Positions 44,867-52,935 of a stretch of 64,000 bases of DNA are shown in pieces (the stretch's first letter is position 1; every line of letters begins with the position of its first letter). The position numbers were made by a program, and so were the translations under genes. Under the pieces are notes generated by a model. That model was given only the letters and a program-made list of their open reading frames with translations. It was not told the origin of the DNA and did not search any database. Source of the stretch: Rhodoplanes sp. Z2-YC6860 (lineage in GTDB: Bacteria; Pseudomonadota; Alphaproteobacteria; Rhizobiales; Xanthobacteraceae); assembly GCF_001579845.1 (NCBI RefSeq), contig NZ_CP007440.1, positions 2,422,001 to 2,486,000 on the forward strand, read 5' to 3'.

Positions 44867-46570
44867 TCACTTCTGGTCGTACAAGCCGAAGGTCCAGAGC
44901 GACGCGCCGGCCGGCACGTTCACCAGGTTCGGATCGCCCGCCTTCTGGGCATAGACGCCGCCGATGCCGCTGATGACGGTGATGTACTCCTTGCCGTCCT
45001 TCTCCCAGGCGATCGGCTGGCCGACGATGCCGGACGGGGTCTGGAAGCTCCAGAGCACCTTGCCCGTGTCGCCGTCCAGCGCCTGGAATTCACCGGTCAT
45101 CACGCCTGTGAACACAAGGTTGCTCGCTGTGGTCATCACCGACGAGAAGTTCGGGCTCTTGTAAGGCGTCGCCCACTTGGCCTTGCCGGTCATGGGATCG
45201 ATCGCCTTGAGGAAGCCGCGGACGTTCGGATCCTCGGTAACGGTGGTGCGCTTGACGGTGCCGGGGCCGGACGGCTTGCCGGGGACCAGCTTCGGCGGCT
45301 CGGGCGCCTCGTACGTCATGCCGACATGGATGGTGTTGACGTAGAGCAGCGAGGTCTTCGGGCTGAAGGACGCGTGCTGCCAGTTGGTGCCGCCGGACAC
45401 CGACGGCCACACCGTGACGTTCTTGCCGGCGACCGCGTCGTGGTACACCTGATTGAACTTCGGCCGGCCGGTCTTCAGGTCGACGCCGTCAGCCCAGTTG
45501 ACCTTCTCGAAGGCGTTGGCAGCGAGCAGTTTGCCGTCCTTGGCATCCAGCACATAGAGGAAGCCGTTGCGGTTCGCCTGCATCACGACCTTGCGCGGCT
45601 TGCCGTCGACCTTGACGGTGCCGATGATTGGCGTCTGCACCGCGTCGTAGTCGAACGGGTCGTTCGGCGAGGTCTGGTAATACCAGACCCGTTCGCCGGT
45701 CTTCGGGCGCACCGCAAAGATCGAATTGGTGAAGAGATTGTCGCCTTTGCGGGCGCGGGCGTTCCACGGCGACGGATTACCGATGCCCCAATAGACTAGG
45801 TCGAGCTCCGGATCGTAAGTGCCGGTGACCCAGCTCGAGCCGCCACCGGTCAGGGCGGAGTCGCCCTCCCAGGTGTCGTAGCCGGGCTCGCCTTTGGCCG
45901 GCACGGTATAGGTCCGCCACAGATGCTTGCCGGTCTCCGCGTCGTAGCCTTCGAGGAAGCCGCGATGGCTGTACTCGGCGCCGGCGACGCCGACGACCAC
46001 CACGCCGTTGACGACCAGCGGCGCGCCGGTCATCGCATAGCCGTTCTTGATGTCGACCGGCTCGGGCGAGGCGGTGTTCCAGACCTCCTTGCCGGTCTTG
46101 GCATCGAGCGCGATGATGTGATTGTCCATCAGCGCGCGGATGATCTTGCCGTTGTAGATCGCGGCGCCGCGATTGACGATGCCGCAGCATACCACGCGCA
46201 GCGTCTCCGGCGGATATTCGTGCTCGACGCGCCACATCTGCTTGCCGGTCATCGCATCGACCGCCACGGTCGAATCGTGCGAGTTCACGTAGATCACACC
46301 GTCCTTGAGCAGCGGGAAGGTCTCCGAGCCGCGATTGTCGGTGACCGAGAAGGCCCACTTGGGCACCAGCGTCTTGACGTTGTTCTTGTTGATCTGGGTC
46401 AGCGGGCTGTAGCGGTTGCCCGAATAGCCCATCCCGTAAACCAGGACGTCGCCGGGCGTTTTTTCGTCGTTCTTGAGATCGTCAGCCGACTGCGCAATTG
46501 CGTTGCCAGTCACCGCCGCTGTCAGAGCCAACGCGCTCATCAGCGACGCCGCATGTCTCAGCGTCCTCAT
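44867..46570 (-). CDS. PQQ-dependent alcohol dehydrogenase, predicted lanthanide type (copy 1)
   Basis: A 567-residue periplasmic eight-bladed quinoprotein; signal peptide ends AIAQ (about residue 27). The active site is canonical: vicinal C128-C129 before NRG (R134), metal ligands E199 and N265, PQQ-stacking W247 in GGGSSW, catalytic D307 and, two residues on, D309 (FDYD). MxaF has Ala at the last position; Asp there marks lanthanide-dependent enzymes such as XoxF, ExaF and PedH. It oxidises an alcohol or aldehyde and passes electrons to cytochrome c. GGGAGGG precedes the ATG; the frame is open further upstream without a signal peptide. First gene of a three-gene unit. Confidence 0.93.
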   Translation of the reverse strand: MRTLRHAASLMSALALTAAVTGNAIAQSADDLKNDEKTPGDVLVYGMGYSGNRYSPLTQINKNNVKTLVPKWAFSVTDNRGSETFPLLKDGVIYVNSHDSTVAVDAMTGKQMWRVEHEYPPETLRVVCCGIVNRGAAIYNGKIIRALMDNHIIALDAKTGKEVWNTASPEPVDIKNGYAMTGAPLVVNGVVVVGVAGAEYSHRGFLEGYDAETGKHLWRTYTVPAKGEPGYDTWEGDSALTGGGSSWVTGTYDPELDLVYWGIGNPSPWNARARKGDNLFTNSIFAVRPKTGERVWYYQTSPNDPFDYDAVQTPIIGTVKVDGKPRKVVMQANRNGFLYVLDAKDGKLLAANAFEKVNWADGVDLKTGRPKFNQVYHDAVAGKNVTVWPSVSGGTNWQHASFSPKTSLLYVNTIHVGMTYEAPEPPKLVPGKPSGPGTVKRTTVTEDPNVRGFLKAIDPMTGKAKWATPYKSPNFSSVMTTASNLVFTGVMTGEFQALDGDTGKVLWSFQTPSGIVGQPIAWEKDGKEYITVISGIGGVYAQKAGDPNLVNVPAGASLWTFGLYDQK

Positions 46571-46831
46571 GTTCCCTCCCAATGGCCGCACACATTGCGT
46601 CGCCAAGTTTTGCCACTTCAGTTGAATTGGACCGTGTGGCATCGGTCCGTTCGCATTGCCATCGCGACGCGATTGTGACCCAATAATTCTGCTCATCTGG
46701 AGCGCCTGTAAAGTGGTTGGGCCGAATACTGCATCGCCAAAATCGCGGACCCGATATTCGGTTTCCGCCCACTCGAGGTTGGGCCGCTATCGCAGTGCAG
46801 CGATGGGCTTTCAGCCGATGCTGGAACGCCG

Positions 46832-47233
46832 ATGATCGAACGGCTTAAAGTCTGGGCACGAAGCATCAAGCGCGACGTTCATGCGCTCTATCTGGCGAGC
46901 CGCGACCGGCGCGTACCGTGGTATGCCAAGGCGCTGGGCGCCGCCGTCGCGGCCTATGCGCTGTCGCCGATCGATCTCATCCCCGATTTCATTCCGGTGC
47001 TCGGCTATCTCGACGATCTGATCATCGTGCCGGCCGGGATTTTTCTCGTTGTCCGCCTGATTCCGCCGGAGATCATGGCGCAGCATCGGGCAGCCGCCGC
47101 CGCGGCCTCCGCACGGCCGGTGAGCCGCAAGGCGGCTGCGGTCATCATCGCGATCTGGCTCGCGTGCATGTTGCTCGGCGGATGGCTTGTCTATCGCTGG
47201 TTCGCACTGGATGGCACGCACAACCTGCGTTAG
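46832..47233 (+). CDS. DUF1232/YkvA-family membrane protein
   Basis: A 133-residue protein with the DUF1232 core WYAKALGAAVAAYALSPIDLIPDFIPVLGYLDDLIIVPAGI (about residues 30-70; the SPIDLIPDFIP box is diagnostic) and one C-terminal membrane helix (about 101-125). Function unknown; the family is widespread as a small membrane protein. It stands between two PQQ dehydrogenase genes, 39 bases before the second, and may simply share its transcript. Confidence 0.88.
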   Translation: MIERLKVWARSIKRDVHALYLASRDRRVPWYAKALGAAVAAYALSPIDLIPDFIPVLGYLDDLIIVPAGIFLVVRLIPPEIMAQHRAAAAAASARPVSRKAAAVIIAIWLACMLLGGWLVYRWFALDGTHNLR

Positions 47234-47275
47234 CCTCGCGATAACGCGACAATAAAAATTTTATGGGAGGAGTTG

Positions 47276-48994
47276 ATGAAGTCCATCGCACGGGTTGGAT
47301 TGGCTGGGCAGCTTCGCGCGAGCGTTGCGGCCGTTGTTCTGATGGGGACAGCGGCGTCGGGCGCTGGAGCGGCCGACGTGACTTTCGAGCGGCTGCTCAA
47401 CCCCGAGCCGCAGAACTGGCTGATGAACCACCACGACTACTCGTCGCAACGCTATTCGGCGCTCAACACCATCAACCGCGAGAACGTCAAGAACCTGAAG
47501 CTCGCCTTTTCGGTCGCGCTCGGCGGCACTTCGGCGAACGAATATGTCGAGGCAACGCCGCTGGTCGATGACGGCTTCATGTACATCACCGATGTCTGGG
47601 GCGTGGTCTACAAGATCGACGTCCGTTCGGGCGAGAACGGCCGCATCGTCTGGAAGATGGATCCGGGACAGGAGAAGCCCGATCGCAACCGCGGCGTGGC
47701 GCTGTGGGGCAATCTCGTCATCTCGGTGACCGGCCTCGACGGCCGGGTGATCGCGACCGATCGCGAGACCGGCAAGATCGTCTGGGACAAGAAACTGCTC
47801 GACCAGCAGGGGCTGGAGATCACCGCGGCGCCGCTCGCCTTGAAGGACTCCATCATCATCGGCGCTTCGGGCGGCGACAACGGCACCCGCAACTGGCTCG
47901 CCTCGCTCGATGCCAAGACGGGCGAGCTGCAATGGAAGACCTTCATCGTCCCGGCGCCCGGGGAGCCCGGCAGCGAGACCTGGAAGGACAAGGTCAATGC
48001 CTGGCAGACCGGCGGCGGCGCGCTCTACGTCACCGGTTCCTACGATCCGGCAACCAACCTGACCTACTGGGGCACGGGCAATCCGTCGCCGCGCTACGAC
48101 TCGGCCTACCGGCCGGGCGACAACCTGTTCACCGACTCGTCGGTCGCCTTCAACGCCCAGACCGGCAAGATGGTCTGGTACTTCCAGCACACCCAGAACG
48201 ACAACCGCGACTATGATTCAGCGGGACCGCAGATCATCATCGACGGCAAGTTCAATGGCGAAGACCGCAAGCTCCTGGTTCACGCCAACCGCAACGGCTT
48301 CCACTACACGCTCGACCGCTACAACGGCCAATTCCTGAAGGCGGTGCCATATTCGGCCAAGATCACCTGGACCAAGGGCATCGATCCGAAGACCGGCCGG
48401 GCGGTCGACTACGATCCCAACAAGGACGTGCAGAGCTTCGCCATCGACTGGAAGGGCGGCACCGACGTGCTCAAGGGCGCCTGCCCGGATGTGCATGGCG
48501 GCACCAACTTCTGGCCGCCGGCCTTCAGCCAGAACTCGAAGCTCCTCTACATCGCCGGCAACGAGGGCTGCGCCAACATCACGCCGGACCCGACCGCCCA
48601 CGTGAAGGGCAAGTTCGGCGGCGGCAACTACGTCAACGAGGAGCGCATCACGAGCTCGCTTGCGGTGGTCGATCCGGCGACCGGCGAGTTCAAGATGCGC
48701 AAGGCAATGCCCTATGCCAACCATTCGGGCGTGCTCGCAACCGCGGGCGGCATCGTCGTCACGGCGCTGCTCGACGGCACGATCGCGGCCTATGACGACC
48801 GCAATCTCGATGAACTGTGGAAGATCAATCTCGGCGTGGGTTACGTCGCGCCGCCGATGACCTATTCGGTGAACGGCAAGCAGTACATCGCGATCGCCTC
48901 GGGGATCGGCCCGGTGGCGCGCGCCAAGCTCGCGCGCTCGCCGGAAATGAAGACGCTGTCGAACGCGACGATGCTGTTCGTGTTCGGGCTTTGA
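47276..48994 (+). CDS. PQQ-dependent dehydrogenase, divergent active site (copy 2)
   Basis: A 572-residue exported quinoprotein; signal peptide ends AGAAD (about residue 33). The propeller repeats are regular, and the lanthanide-type catalytic pair is kept (D312-Y-D314). Three usual features differ: the vicinal Cys pair before NRG is replaced by E133-K134; the stacking Trp is Tyr (Y251 in GGGALY); and the metal ligand Glu is Asp (D201 in SGGDNG). N269 is kept. It is closely similar to the protein at 52936-54636, from VTFERLLNPEPQNWLMNH onward. Start: ATG with GGGAGG 5 bases upstream (a TTG directly before is less likely). Substrate unknown. Confidence 0.92.
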   Translation: MKSIARVGLAGQLRASVAAVVLMGTAASGAGAADVTFERLLNPEPQNWLMNHHDYSSQRYSALNTINRENVKNLKLAFSVALGGTSANEYVEATPLVDDGFMYITDVWGVVYKIDVRSGENGRIVWKMDPGQEKPDRNRGVALWGNLVISVTGLDGRVIATDRETGKIVWDKKLLDQQGLEITAAPLALKDSIIIGASGGDNGTRNWLASLDAKTGELQWKTFIVPAPGEPGSETWKDKVNAWQTGGGALYVTGSYDPATNLTYWGTGNPSPRYDSAYRPGDNLFTDSSVAFNAQTGKMVWYFQHTQNDNRDYDSAGPQIIIDGKFNGEDRKLLVHANRNGFHYTLDRYNGQFLKAVPYSAKITWTKGIDPKTGRAVDYDPNKDVQSFAIDWKGGTDVLKGACPDVHGGTNFWPPAFSQNSKLLYIAGNEGCANITPDPTAHVKGKFGGGNYVNEERITSSLAVVDPATGEFKMRKAMPYANHSGVLATAGGIVVTALLDGTIAAYDDRNLDELWKINLGVGYVAPPMTYSVNGKQYIAIASGIGPVARAKLARSPEMKTLSNATMLFVFGL

Positions 48995-49015
48995 GCGATG
49001 TCAGGCGGGCGTGCG

Positions 49016-49525
49016 CTACTGCGCGATCTCATCGCAGGAGCGCCCGCGCTCGCCGAACACCTCGTGGCATTCGGCGCGGGTCACCGGTCCGCGCCGAATG
49101 ATTTTTGCGAGCAGGTAATCGGCCAGCGCCTCGATCTCGCGCTTCTGCAGCGTGGTGCTCGGCGGCAGCCCCGGCGTGCGGGAGCCAAGCTCGGCCTCGG
49201 TCATGCCGTAGCACCGGTTGTCGCTGTAGGCGCCCTCGTCGAAATGCGGCATTGGCGTGCCCGGCACGCCGCAGGAAATCACCTCGATCAGCGATTTCCG
49301 GTCGAGGCTGGAGTTGCGCAGGTTCGCCGCGCCACCGTTCGATTGCGGCTCGCCCGCGCCGTCGCCGGCCCAGCCGTGGCAATAGGAGCACTGCGCCTTG
49401 TCGAGAAACAGCCGCCGTCCGTAGGCAAAGTCATCGTCGGCGAGAAGGCGTGACGGAGCCATGCTGAGCGCGATGGCGAACAGGCTTGCGGTCGTCGCAA
49501 GCAGACCACTGACACGGGATTTCAT
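49016..49525 (-). CDS. Cytochrome c with four extra Cys (module copy A)
   Basis: A 169-residue periplasmic protein: signal peptide (about 1-29), heme site C46-S-Y-C49-H50, likely Met ligand M92 in GTPMPHFD. Four further Cys, C85, C105, C153 and C164, match in position those of the protein at 59177-59719 (C96, C116, C163, C174), so two conserved disulfides are likely. The C-terminus RAECHEVFGERGRSCDE matches the second copy in spacing. It is convergent with the copy 2 dehydrogenase (21-base gap) and its start codon overlaps that of the divergent four-Cys protein. Probable electron acceptor of a nearby dehydrogenase. Confidence 0.88.
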   Translation of the reverse strand: MKSRVSGLLATTASLFAIALSMAPSRLLADDDFAYGRRLFLDKAQCSYCHGWAGDGAGEPQSNGGAANLRNSSLDRKSLIEVISCGVPGTPMPHFDEGAYSDNRCYGMTEAELGSRTPGLPPSTTLQKREIEALADYLLAKIIRRGPVTRAECHEVFGERGRSCDEIAQ

Positions 49526-50252
49526 GCGACCGACACTGCCGCGTTTTCAATTGATGCTCTTCGCCGCATGCGTAGCAGCCGTCGCGCTGATCGGCAACCG
49601 CGTCGCGGCGCAGGAGCGGCCGACACGAACCGAGATCTGGGACCTCACGCTCGGCACCGCGGCGACGGCTTTGCCCGATGCCTTCACCGACTACGCCTGC
49701 GGAACCAATGGCGGTCCGCCGTCAGCACCGCTGAAAGGCTTCAGCGATTTCAAGCGCTGTCGCCCCGAAGCCAGCGGCCTGCGCGAGGTGTACTTCCGCT
49801 ACGACGACGAACTCGAATACTGGGCCAAGGCCAACGACCTGCCGATGGAGGTCGAGAAGTATTCCGGCACCAAGGCTTTCGGCTATCCGGTGGTGGCGTC
49901 GGCGCTGTTTGCCGAGAACGGCATTCTCACAGCGCTGCGCATCATCAGTGATCCGCGCGACACCTCGCGCTCCCGCGAGGATGCCTATTCGCTGCGGAAC
50001 TTCCTGACCGCGCGCTTCGGCCGTGACGGCTGGGATTGCGTCGACGCGCAGCCAGAGGACGGCGAGGGGCCGGTGGGGCGAACCTTCATCAAGCAACGCT
50101 GCTTGAAGTCGGTCCCCAACGGTCCGCGGCTTGATCTCACCACGAATTACTTCCGCAAGCGCGGGCAGCGGCAGTTCGACGCCCGCACGGAGCGCGAAAC
50201 CGAGGGTCAGTTCGAGAGCCTGGTGCGCTTCGAATGGAGCCTTGGTCGTTGA
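49524..50252 (+). CDS. Four-Cys periplasmic protein of unknown family (module copy A)
   Basis: A 242-residue exported protein; signal peptide ends VAAQ (about residue 30), a start 10 codons later is possible. Mature part: C59 in DYACGTNGGPP, C79 in FKRCRPE, C172 in GWDCVDAQPEDGEGPVGRTFIKQRC193, with mixed strands and helices. The Cys pattern and spacing (20 and 21 residues) are the same in the protein at 58408-59166, which I take as its paralogue; no named family is recognised. The start codon overlaps that of the divergent cytochrome by two bases (CATG). Both copies sit next to the same cytochrome type, so a role with it is likely. Confidence 0.82.
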   Translation: MRPTLPRFQLMLFAACVAAVALIGNRVAAQERPTRTEIWDLTLGTAATALPDAFTDYACGTNGGPPSAPLKGFSDFKRCRPEASGLREVYFRYDDELEYWAKANDLPMEVEKYSGTKAFGYPVVASALFAENGILTALRIISDPRDTSRSREDAYSLRNFLTARFGRDGWDCVDAQPEDGEGPVGRTFIKQRCLKSVPNGPRLDLTTNYFRKRGQRQFDARTERETEGQFESLVRFEWSLGR

Positions 50253-50268
50253 TGAGCCGCGCCGACAG

Positions 50269-51564
50269 CTAACCCACGACCCGCAGCGGTTTGGGCGCGG
50301 GCCGGTGCGCCTCGTACAGGCTGCACACCTCGTCGGTGATCGGCGAATGCGCGGCGTGGATGCGCATCATCCAGCTCCGCATGCCTTCCGCGTTATGGTG
50401 CTTGTCGCCTTCGTTCGGCAGGTCGATGCAGGTGTTCTTCGCCGGATCGCGGAAGGTGAACATCGGATCGAGACCTTCCTCGACCTTCTTCATCTCCCGG
50501 CGCAACGCGCGGCGATAGAGCGCGATGCCGCTGTCGGACGCGCCAAGATTTTCAACCGTGCGGTCGGCGATCGCGCCTTGCGTGATCCAGGCCATGATGT
50601 CCTGGGCGTCGACGTTGTCCATCATGAACTCGCCGTTCTCGTCCTTGTACGGCACCTCGTAGGCATAGACCTTGTCGAGCAGATGCTGCGGCACTTTGGC
50701 GGCCTTCGGCGGCACGTAGGCCGTGTACCAGAGGTGCAAGGTGTGCGTGTCGTCCATCGGCACGCGGATTTGAAAAGCGTAGTAGCGGGAATCGACGCGC
50801 TCGTCGCCCGCGCCAACCGAAAGGATGTTGGGGAACACGATCGGATGGCCGACGCGCCAGTCGTCGCAATCTTCGGACTGGCCGGTCAGCAGACGGTGCT
50901 TGGTGATGCCGTATTCGAACTCACGGAAGCCGATCTTCTCGTGGTGTGCACTGACCGCGACCTTCTGGCCCTCGCCCTTCTGCTCCTTGACGAACTCCCA
51001 GGTGTGGCCATGCAGCCATTCGGTGTGCACCGGGTCGAGCGAGTTCTCCATGATCTGCAGCCAGTTGCATGGCACGACGCAGCGGCCGAACATGCGGATG
51101 GTGCCGTCGCGGACGAAGCCGTCGAGGCGCGGCAACAGCGGCTTGGTTTCGGCTGGCCCGAGATAGGCCCAGATCACGCCGCCCATTTCCTCGACCGCGT
51201 AGGCCGGTGTCTTCACCTTGTGACGGAACTGGCTTTTCTCCGGCTCGTTCGGCTGCGCCAGGCACTCGCCGCCGTGCCCGAACTCCCACCCATGATAGGG
51301 ACAGCGGATGCCGTCCTTGGTCGGGATACCATGGGCGAGCGAGGCGCGGCGGTGCGGGCACTGCTCGGTGATGAGGCCGTAGCGGCCCTGGCGGTCCTTG
51401 AACAACACCAGGTCTTCGCCGAGCAGGCGGACCCGCATGTTCCACTTGTTGCCTTCGAGCTCCGAGCCGGCCGCGATCGGGTGCCAGTAGCGCCGCATCA
51501 TGTTGCCGGCCGGTGTCCCGGGCCCGATCCGCGTGAGGAGTTCGTTTTGCTCGGCGGTCAGCAT
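50269..51564 (-). CDS. Rieske non-heme iron oxygenase, alpha subunit (phthalate/PobA type)
   Basis: A 431-residue oxygenase with the Rieske cluster CPHRRASLAHG and CPYHGWEF (about residues 69-95), and the mononuclear iron site NSLDPVHTEWLHGH with two His; the Asp ligand lies in the C-terminal half. It belongs to the two-component group (phthalate 4,5-dioxygenase, phenoxybenzoate dioxygenase, vanillate demethylase-like) that needs a reductase, which is not in the window. AGGGAAA precedes the ATG. It is convergent with the four-Cys protein and divergent from a Bug receptor gene. Confidence 0.9.
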   Translation of the reverse strand: MLTAEQNELLTRIGPGTPAGNMMRRYWHPIAAGSELEGNKWNMRVRLLGEDLVLFKDRQGRYGLITEQCPHRRASLAHGIPTKDGIRCPYHGWEFGHGGECLAQPNEPEKSQFRHKVKTPAYAVEEMGGVIWAYLGPAETKPLLPRLDGFVRDGTIRMFGRCVVPCNWLQIMENSLDPVHTEWLHGHTWEFVKEQKGEGQKVAVSAHHEKIGFREFEYGITKHRLLTGQSEDCDDWRVGHPIVFPNILSVGAGDERVDSRYYAFQIRVPMDDTHTLHLWYTAYVPPKAAKVPQHLLDKVYAYEVPYKDENGEFMMDNVDAQDIMAWITQGAIADRTVENLGASDSGIALYRRALRREMKKVEEGLDPMFTFRDPAKNTCIDLPNEGDKHHNAEGMRSWMMRIHAAHSPITDEVCSLYEAHRPAPKPLRVVG

Positions 51565-51647
51565 CGCTCGGTTTCCCTGTTCAGCCGGTCGCAGGCAGTC
51601 TAGCTTTGGTGCGCCGGAGTGACCAGGGACAGTCGCGGGGACCAGGA

Positions 51648-52715
51648 ATGACGGTAAAGCTCGGCACATCCGGACTTGGGTGCGATTTTGGGTGCGATCT
51701 TGGGGACGGCCTTGGCAGGAGGGCCGCAAGTAATCTGCACCGAAGAGGATTCTTACGTTTGGCTGTGGGGGTTGCGTCGCTCTCGGGAGCGAATGGGCTC
51801 GCGCTCGCGCAGCAGGACTATCCATCGCGGCCGGTTCGCGTGATCGTGCCGTTTGCGCCTGGCGGGCAGACTGACGTGGTCGCCCGCCTGATCGCGCAGC
51901 GGCTGTCCGATAAGCTCGGCAAGCAGTTTTACGTGGAGAATGCAGCGGGCGCCGGCGGCAACATCGGCGTCGGCCGCGCGGCGCAGGCCGCGCCGGACGG
52001 CTACACCATTGTGTTCATCGACTCGATTGCATTCGCTGCCAATCCGAGCCTGTACGCCAAGGTGCCCTATGACCCGGTGGCGGACTTCGATGCGGTCGCG
52101 ATCGGGGCGACCACGATGCAGGTGCTGGCTGTCAATCCCAGTGTGCCCGCCAGGACCGTGCAGGAGCTGGTCGCGCTGATCCGCGCCGAGCCCGGCAAGT
52201 ATAGCTACAGCTCTGCGGGCGTCGGCACCGGCGCGCACCTGACCGGAGAGTTGTTCAAGTCGGTGCTCAAGCTCGACATGCTGCACGTGCCCTATGGCGG
52301 AGGCGGACCAGCGATCGCGGCGGCGATCGCCGGCCACACGCAGATTTCGTTCGGTTCGGCGGCCGCGACCATTTCGCAGCATCAGGAGGGTACGCTCGTC
52401 GCGCTCGCGGTCGGCGGCAAAGCTCGCTTGAAGGGGCTGCCGAATGTGCCGACTTTCCTTGAGGCGGGTTACGACGTCGTTTGCGAGGCGATGGTCGGCC
52501 TGCTCGCGCCGGCCAAGACCCCGAAAGACATCATCGCGCTGCTCAACAAGGAGGTCGCTGCCGTCGTCGCCATGCCGGAGGTGCGGGACCGCCTGGCGAC
52601 GCTTGGCTTCGAGGTGTCGAGCCCGTCCCCGGAGGAGTTCGGTGCGGTTCTCAAAGCCGAGCTGCCGAAGTGGGCAGACGTCATCCGCACCGCGGGCATC
52701 AAGACGGCGCAGTGA
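51648..52715 (+). CDS. Bug/TctC-family receptor with Tat-type signal
   Basis: A 355-residue exported binding protein. From about residue 35 it reads NLHRRGFLRLAVGVASL, a twin-Arg signal, cleaved after LALAQ, then YPSRPVRVIVPFAPGGQTDVVARLIAQRLSDKLGKQFYVENAAGAGGNIGVG, the canonical Bug start. The ATG chosen leaves a long leader before the twin-Arg motif; the true start may be nearer 51730, where AGGAGG occurs but no standard start codon follows. Divergent from the Rieske oxygenase gene (83 bases apart), so it may bind the oxygenase substrate. No TctAB genes near. Confidence 0.88.
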   Translation: MTVKLGTSGLGCDFGCDLGDGLGRRAASNLHRRGFLRLAVGVASLSGANGLALAQQDYPSRPVRVIVPFAPGGQTDVVARLIAQRLSDKLGKQFYVENAAGAGGNIGVGRAAQAAPDGYTIVFIDSIAFAANPSLYAKVPYDPVADFDAVAIGATTMQVLAVNPSVPARTVQELVALIRAEPGKYSYSSAGVGTGAHLTGELFKSVLKLDMLHVPYGGGGPAIAAAIAGHTQISFGSAAATISQHQEGTLVALAVGGKARLKGLPNVPTFLEAGYDVVCEAMVGLLAPAKTPKDIIALLNKEVAAVVAMPEVRDRLATLGFEVSSPSPEEFGAVLKAELPKWADVIRTAGIKTAQ

Positions 52716-52768
52716 GTTGGTGGTGCTTTAGAGCATTTTGCGACTGGTTCGCGTCACGCGCCACAACG

Positions 52769-52916
52769 GCGGTGTCATCGCCGGGCTTGTCCCGGCGATC
52801 CATGAGCGGGCGCGGTTTAAAGCAGTCCTCCGTACGACTTCCGCTGTCGAAGCTGGGTCATGGACCCGCGGGTCAAGCCCGCGGGTGACAGAGTGCCTGT
52901 TGCGCGGACGTGCTTC
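52769..52916. repeat. Dispersed palindromic repeat, copy 1
   Basis: A repeat also present at 58249-58390. It holds ATCGCCGGG / CCCGGCGAT (9-bp stem at 52777-52799) and a CCCGCGGG-TCAA-GCCCGCGGG type stem near 52866-52885, joined by a variable middle. Both copies sit between convergent gene pairs, which fits a two-way transcription stop. Confidence 0.75.
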
Positions 52917-52935
52917 AATTGAGGTGGAAAGTGGC

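Noticed and set aside
47235-47248. Short TCGCG-ATAA-CGCGA stem before the copy 2 dehydrogenase as a terminator
   Set aside because: The stem is only 5 bp and the T-rich tract after it is mixed; too weak to call.
50269-51564. Assigning the Rieske oxygenase to phthalate, phenoxybenzoate or vanillate
   Set aside because: Motifs only show the phthalate-type group; no reductase or pathway gene is adjacent to fix the substrate.
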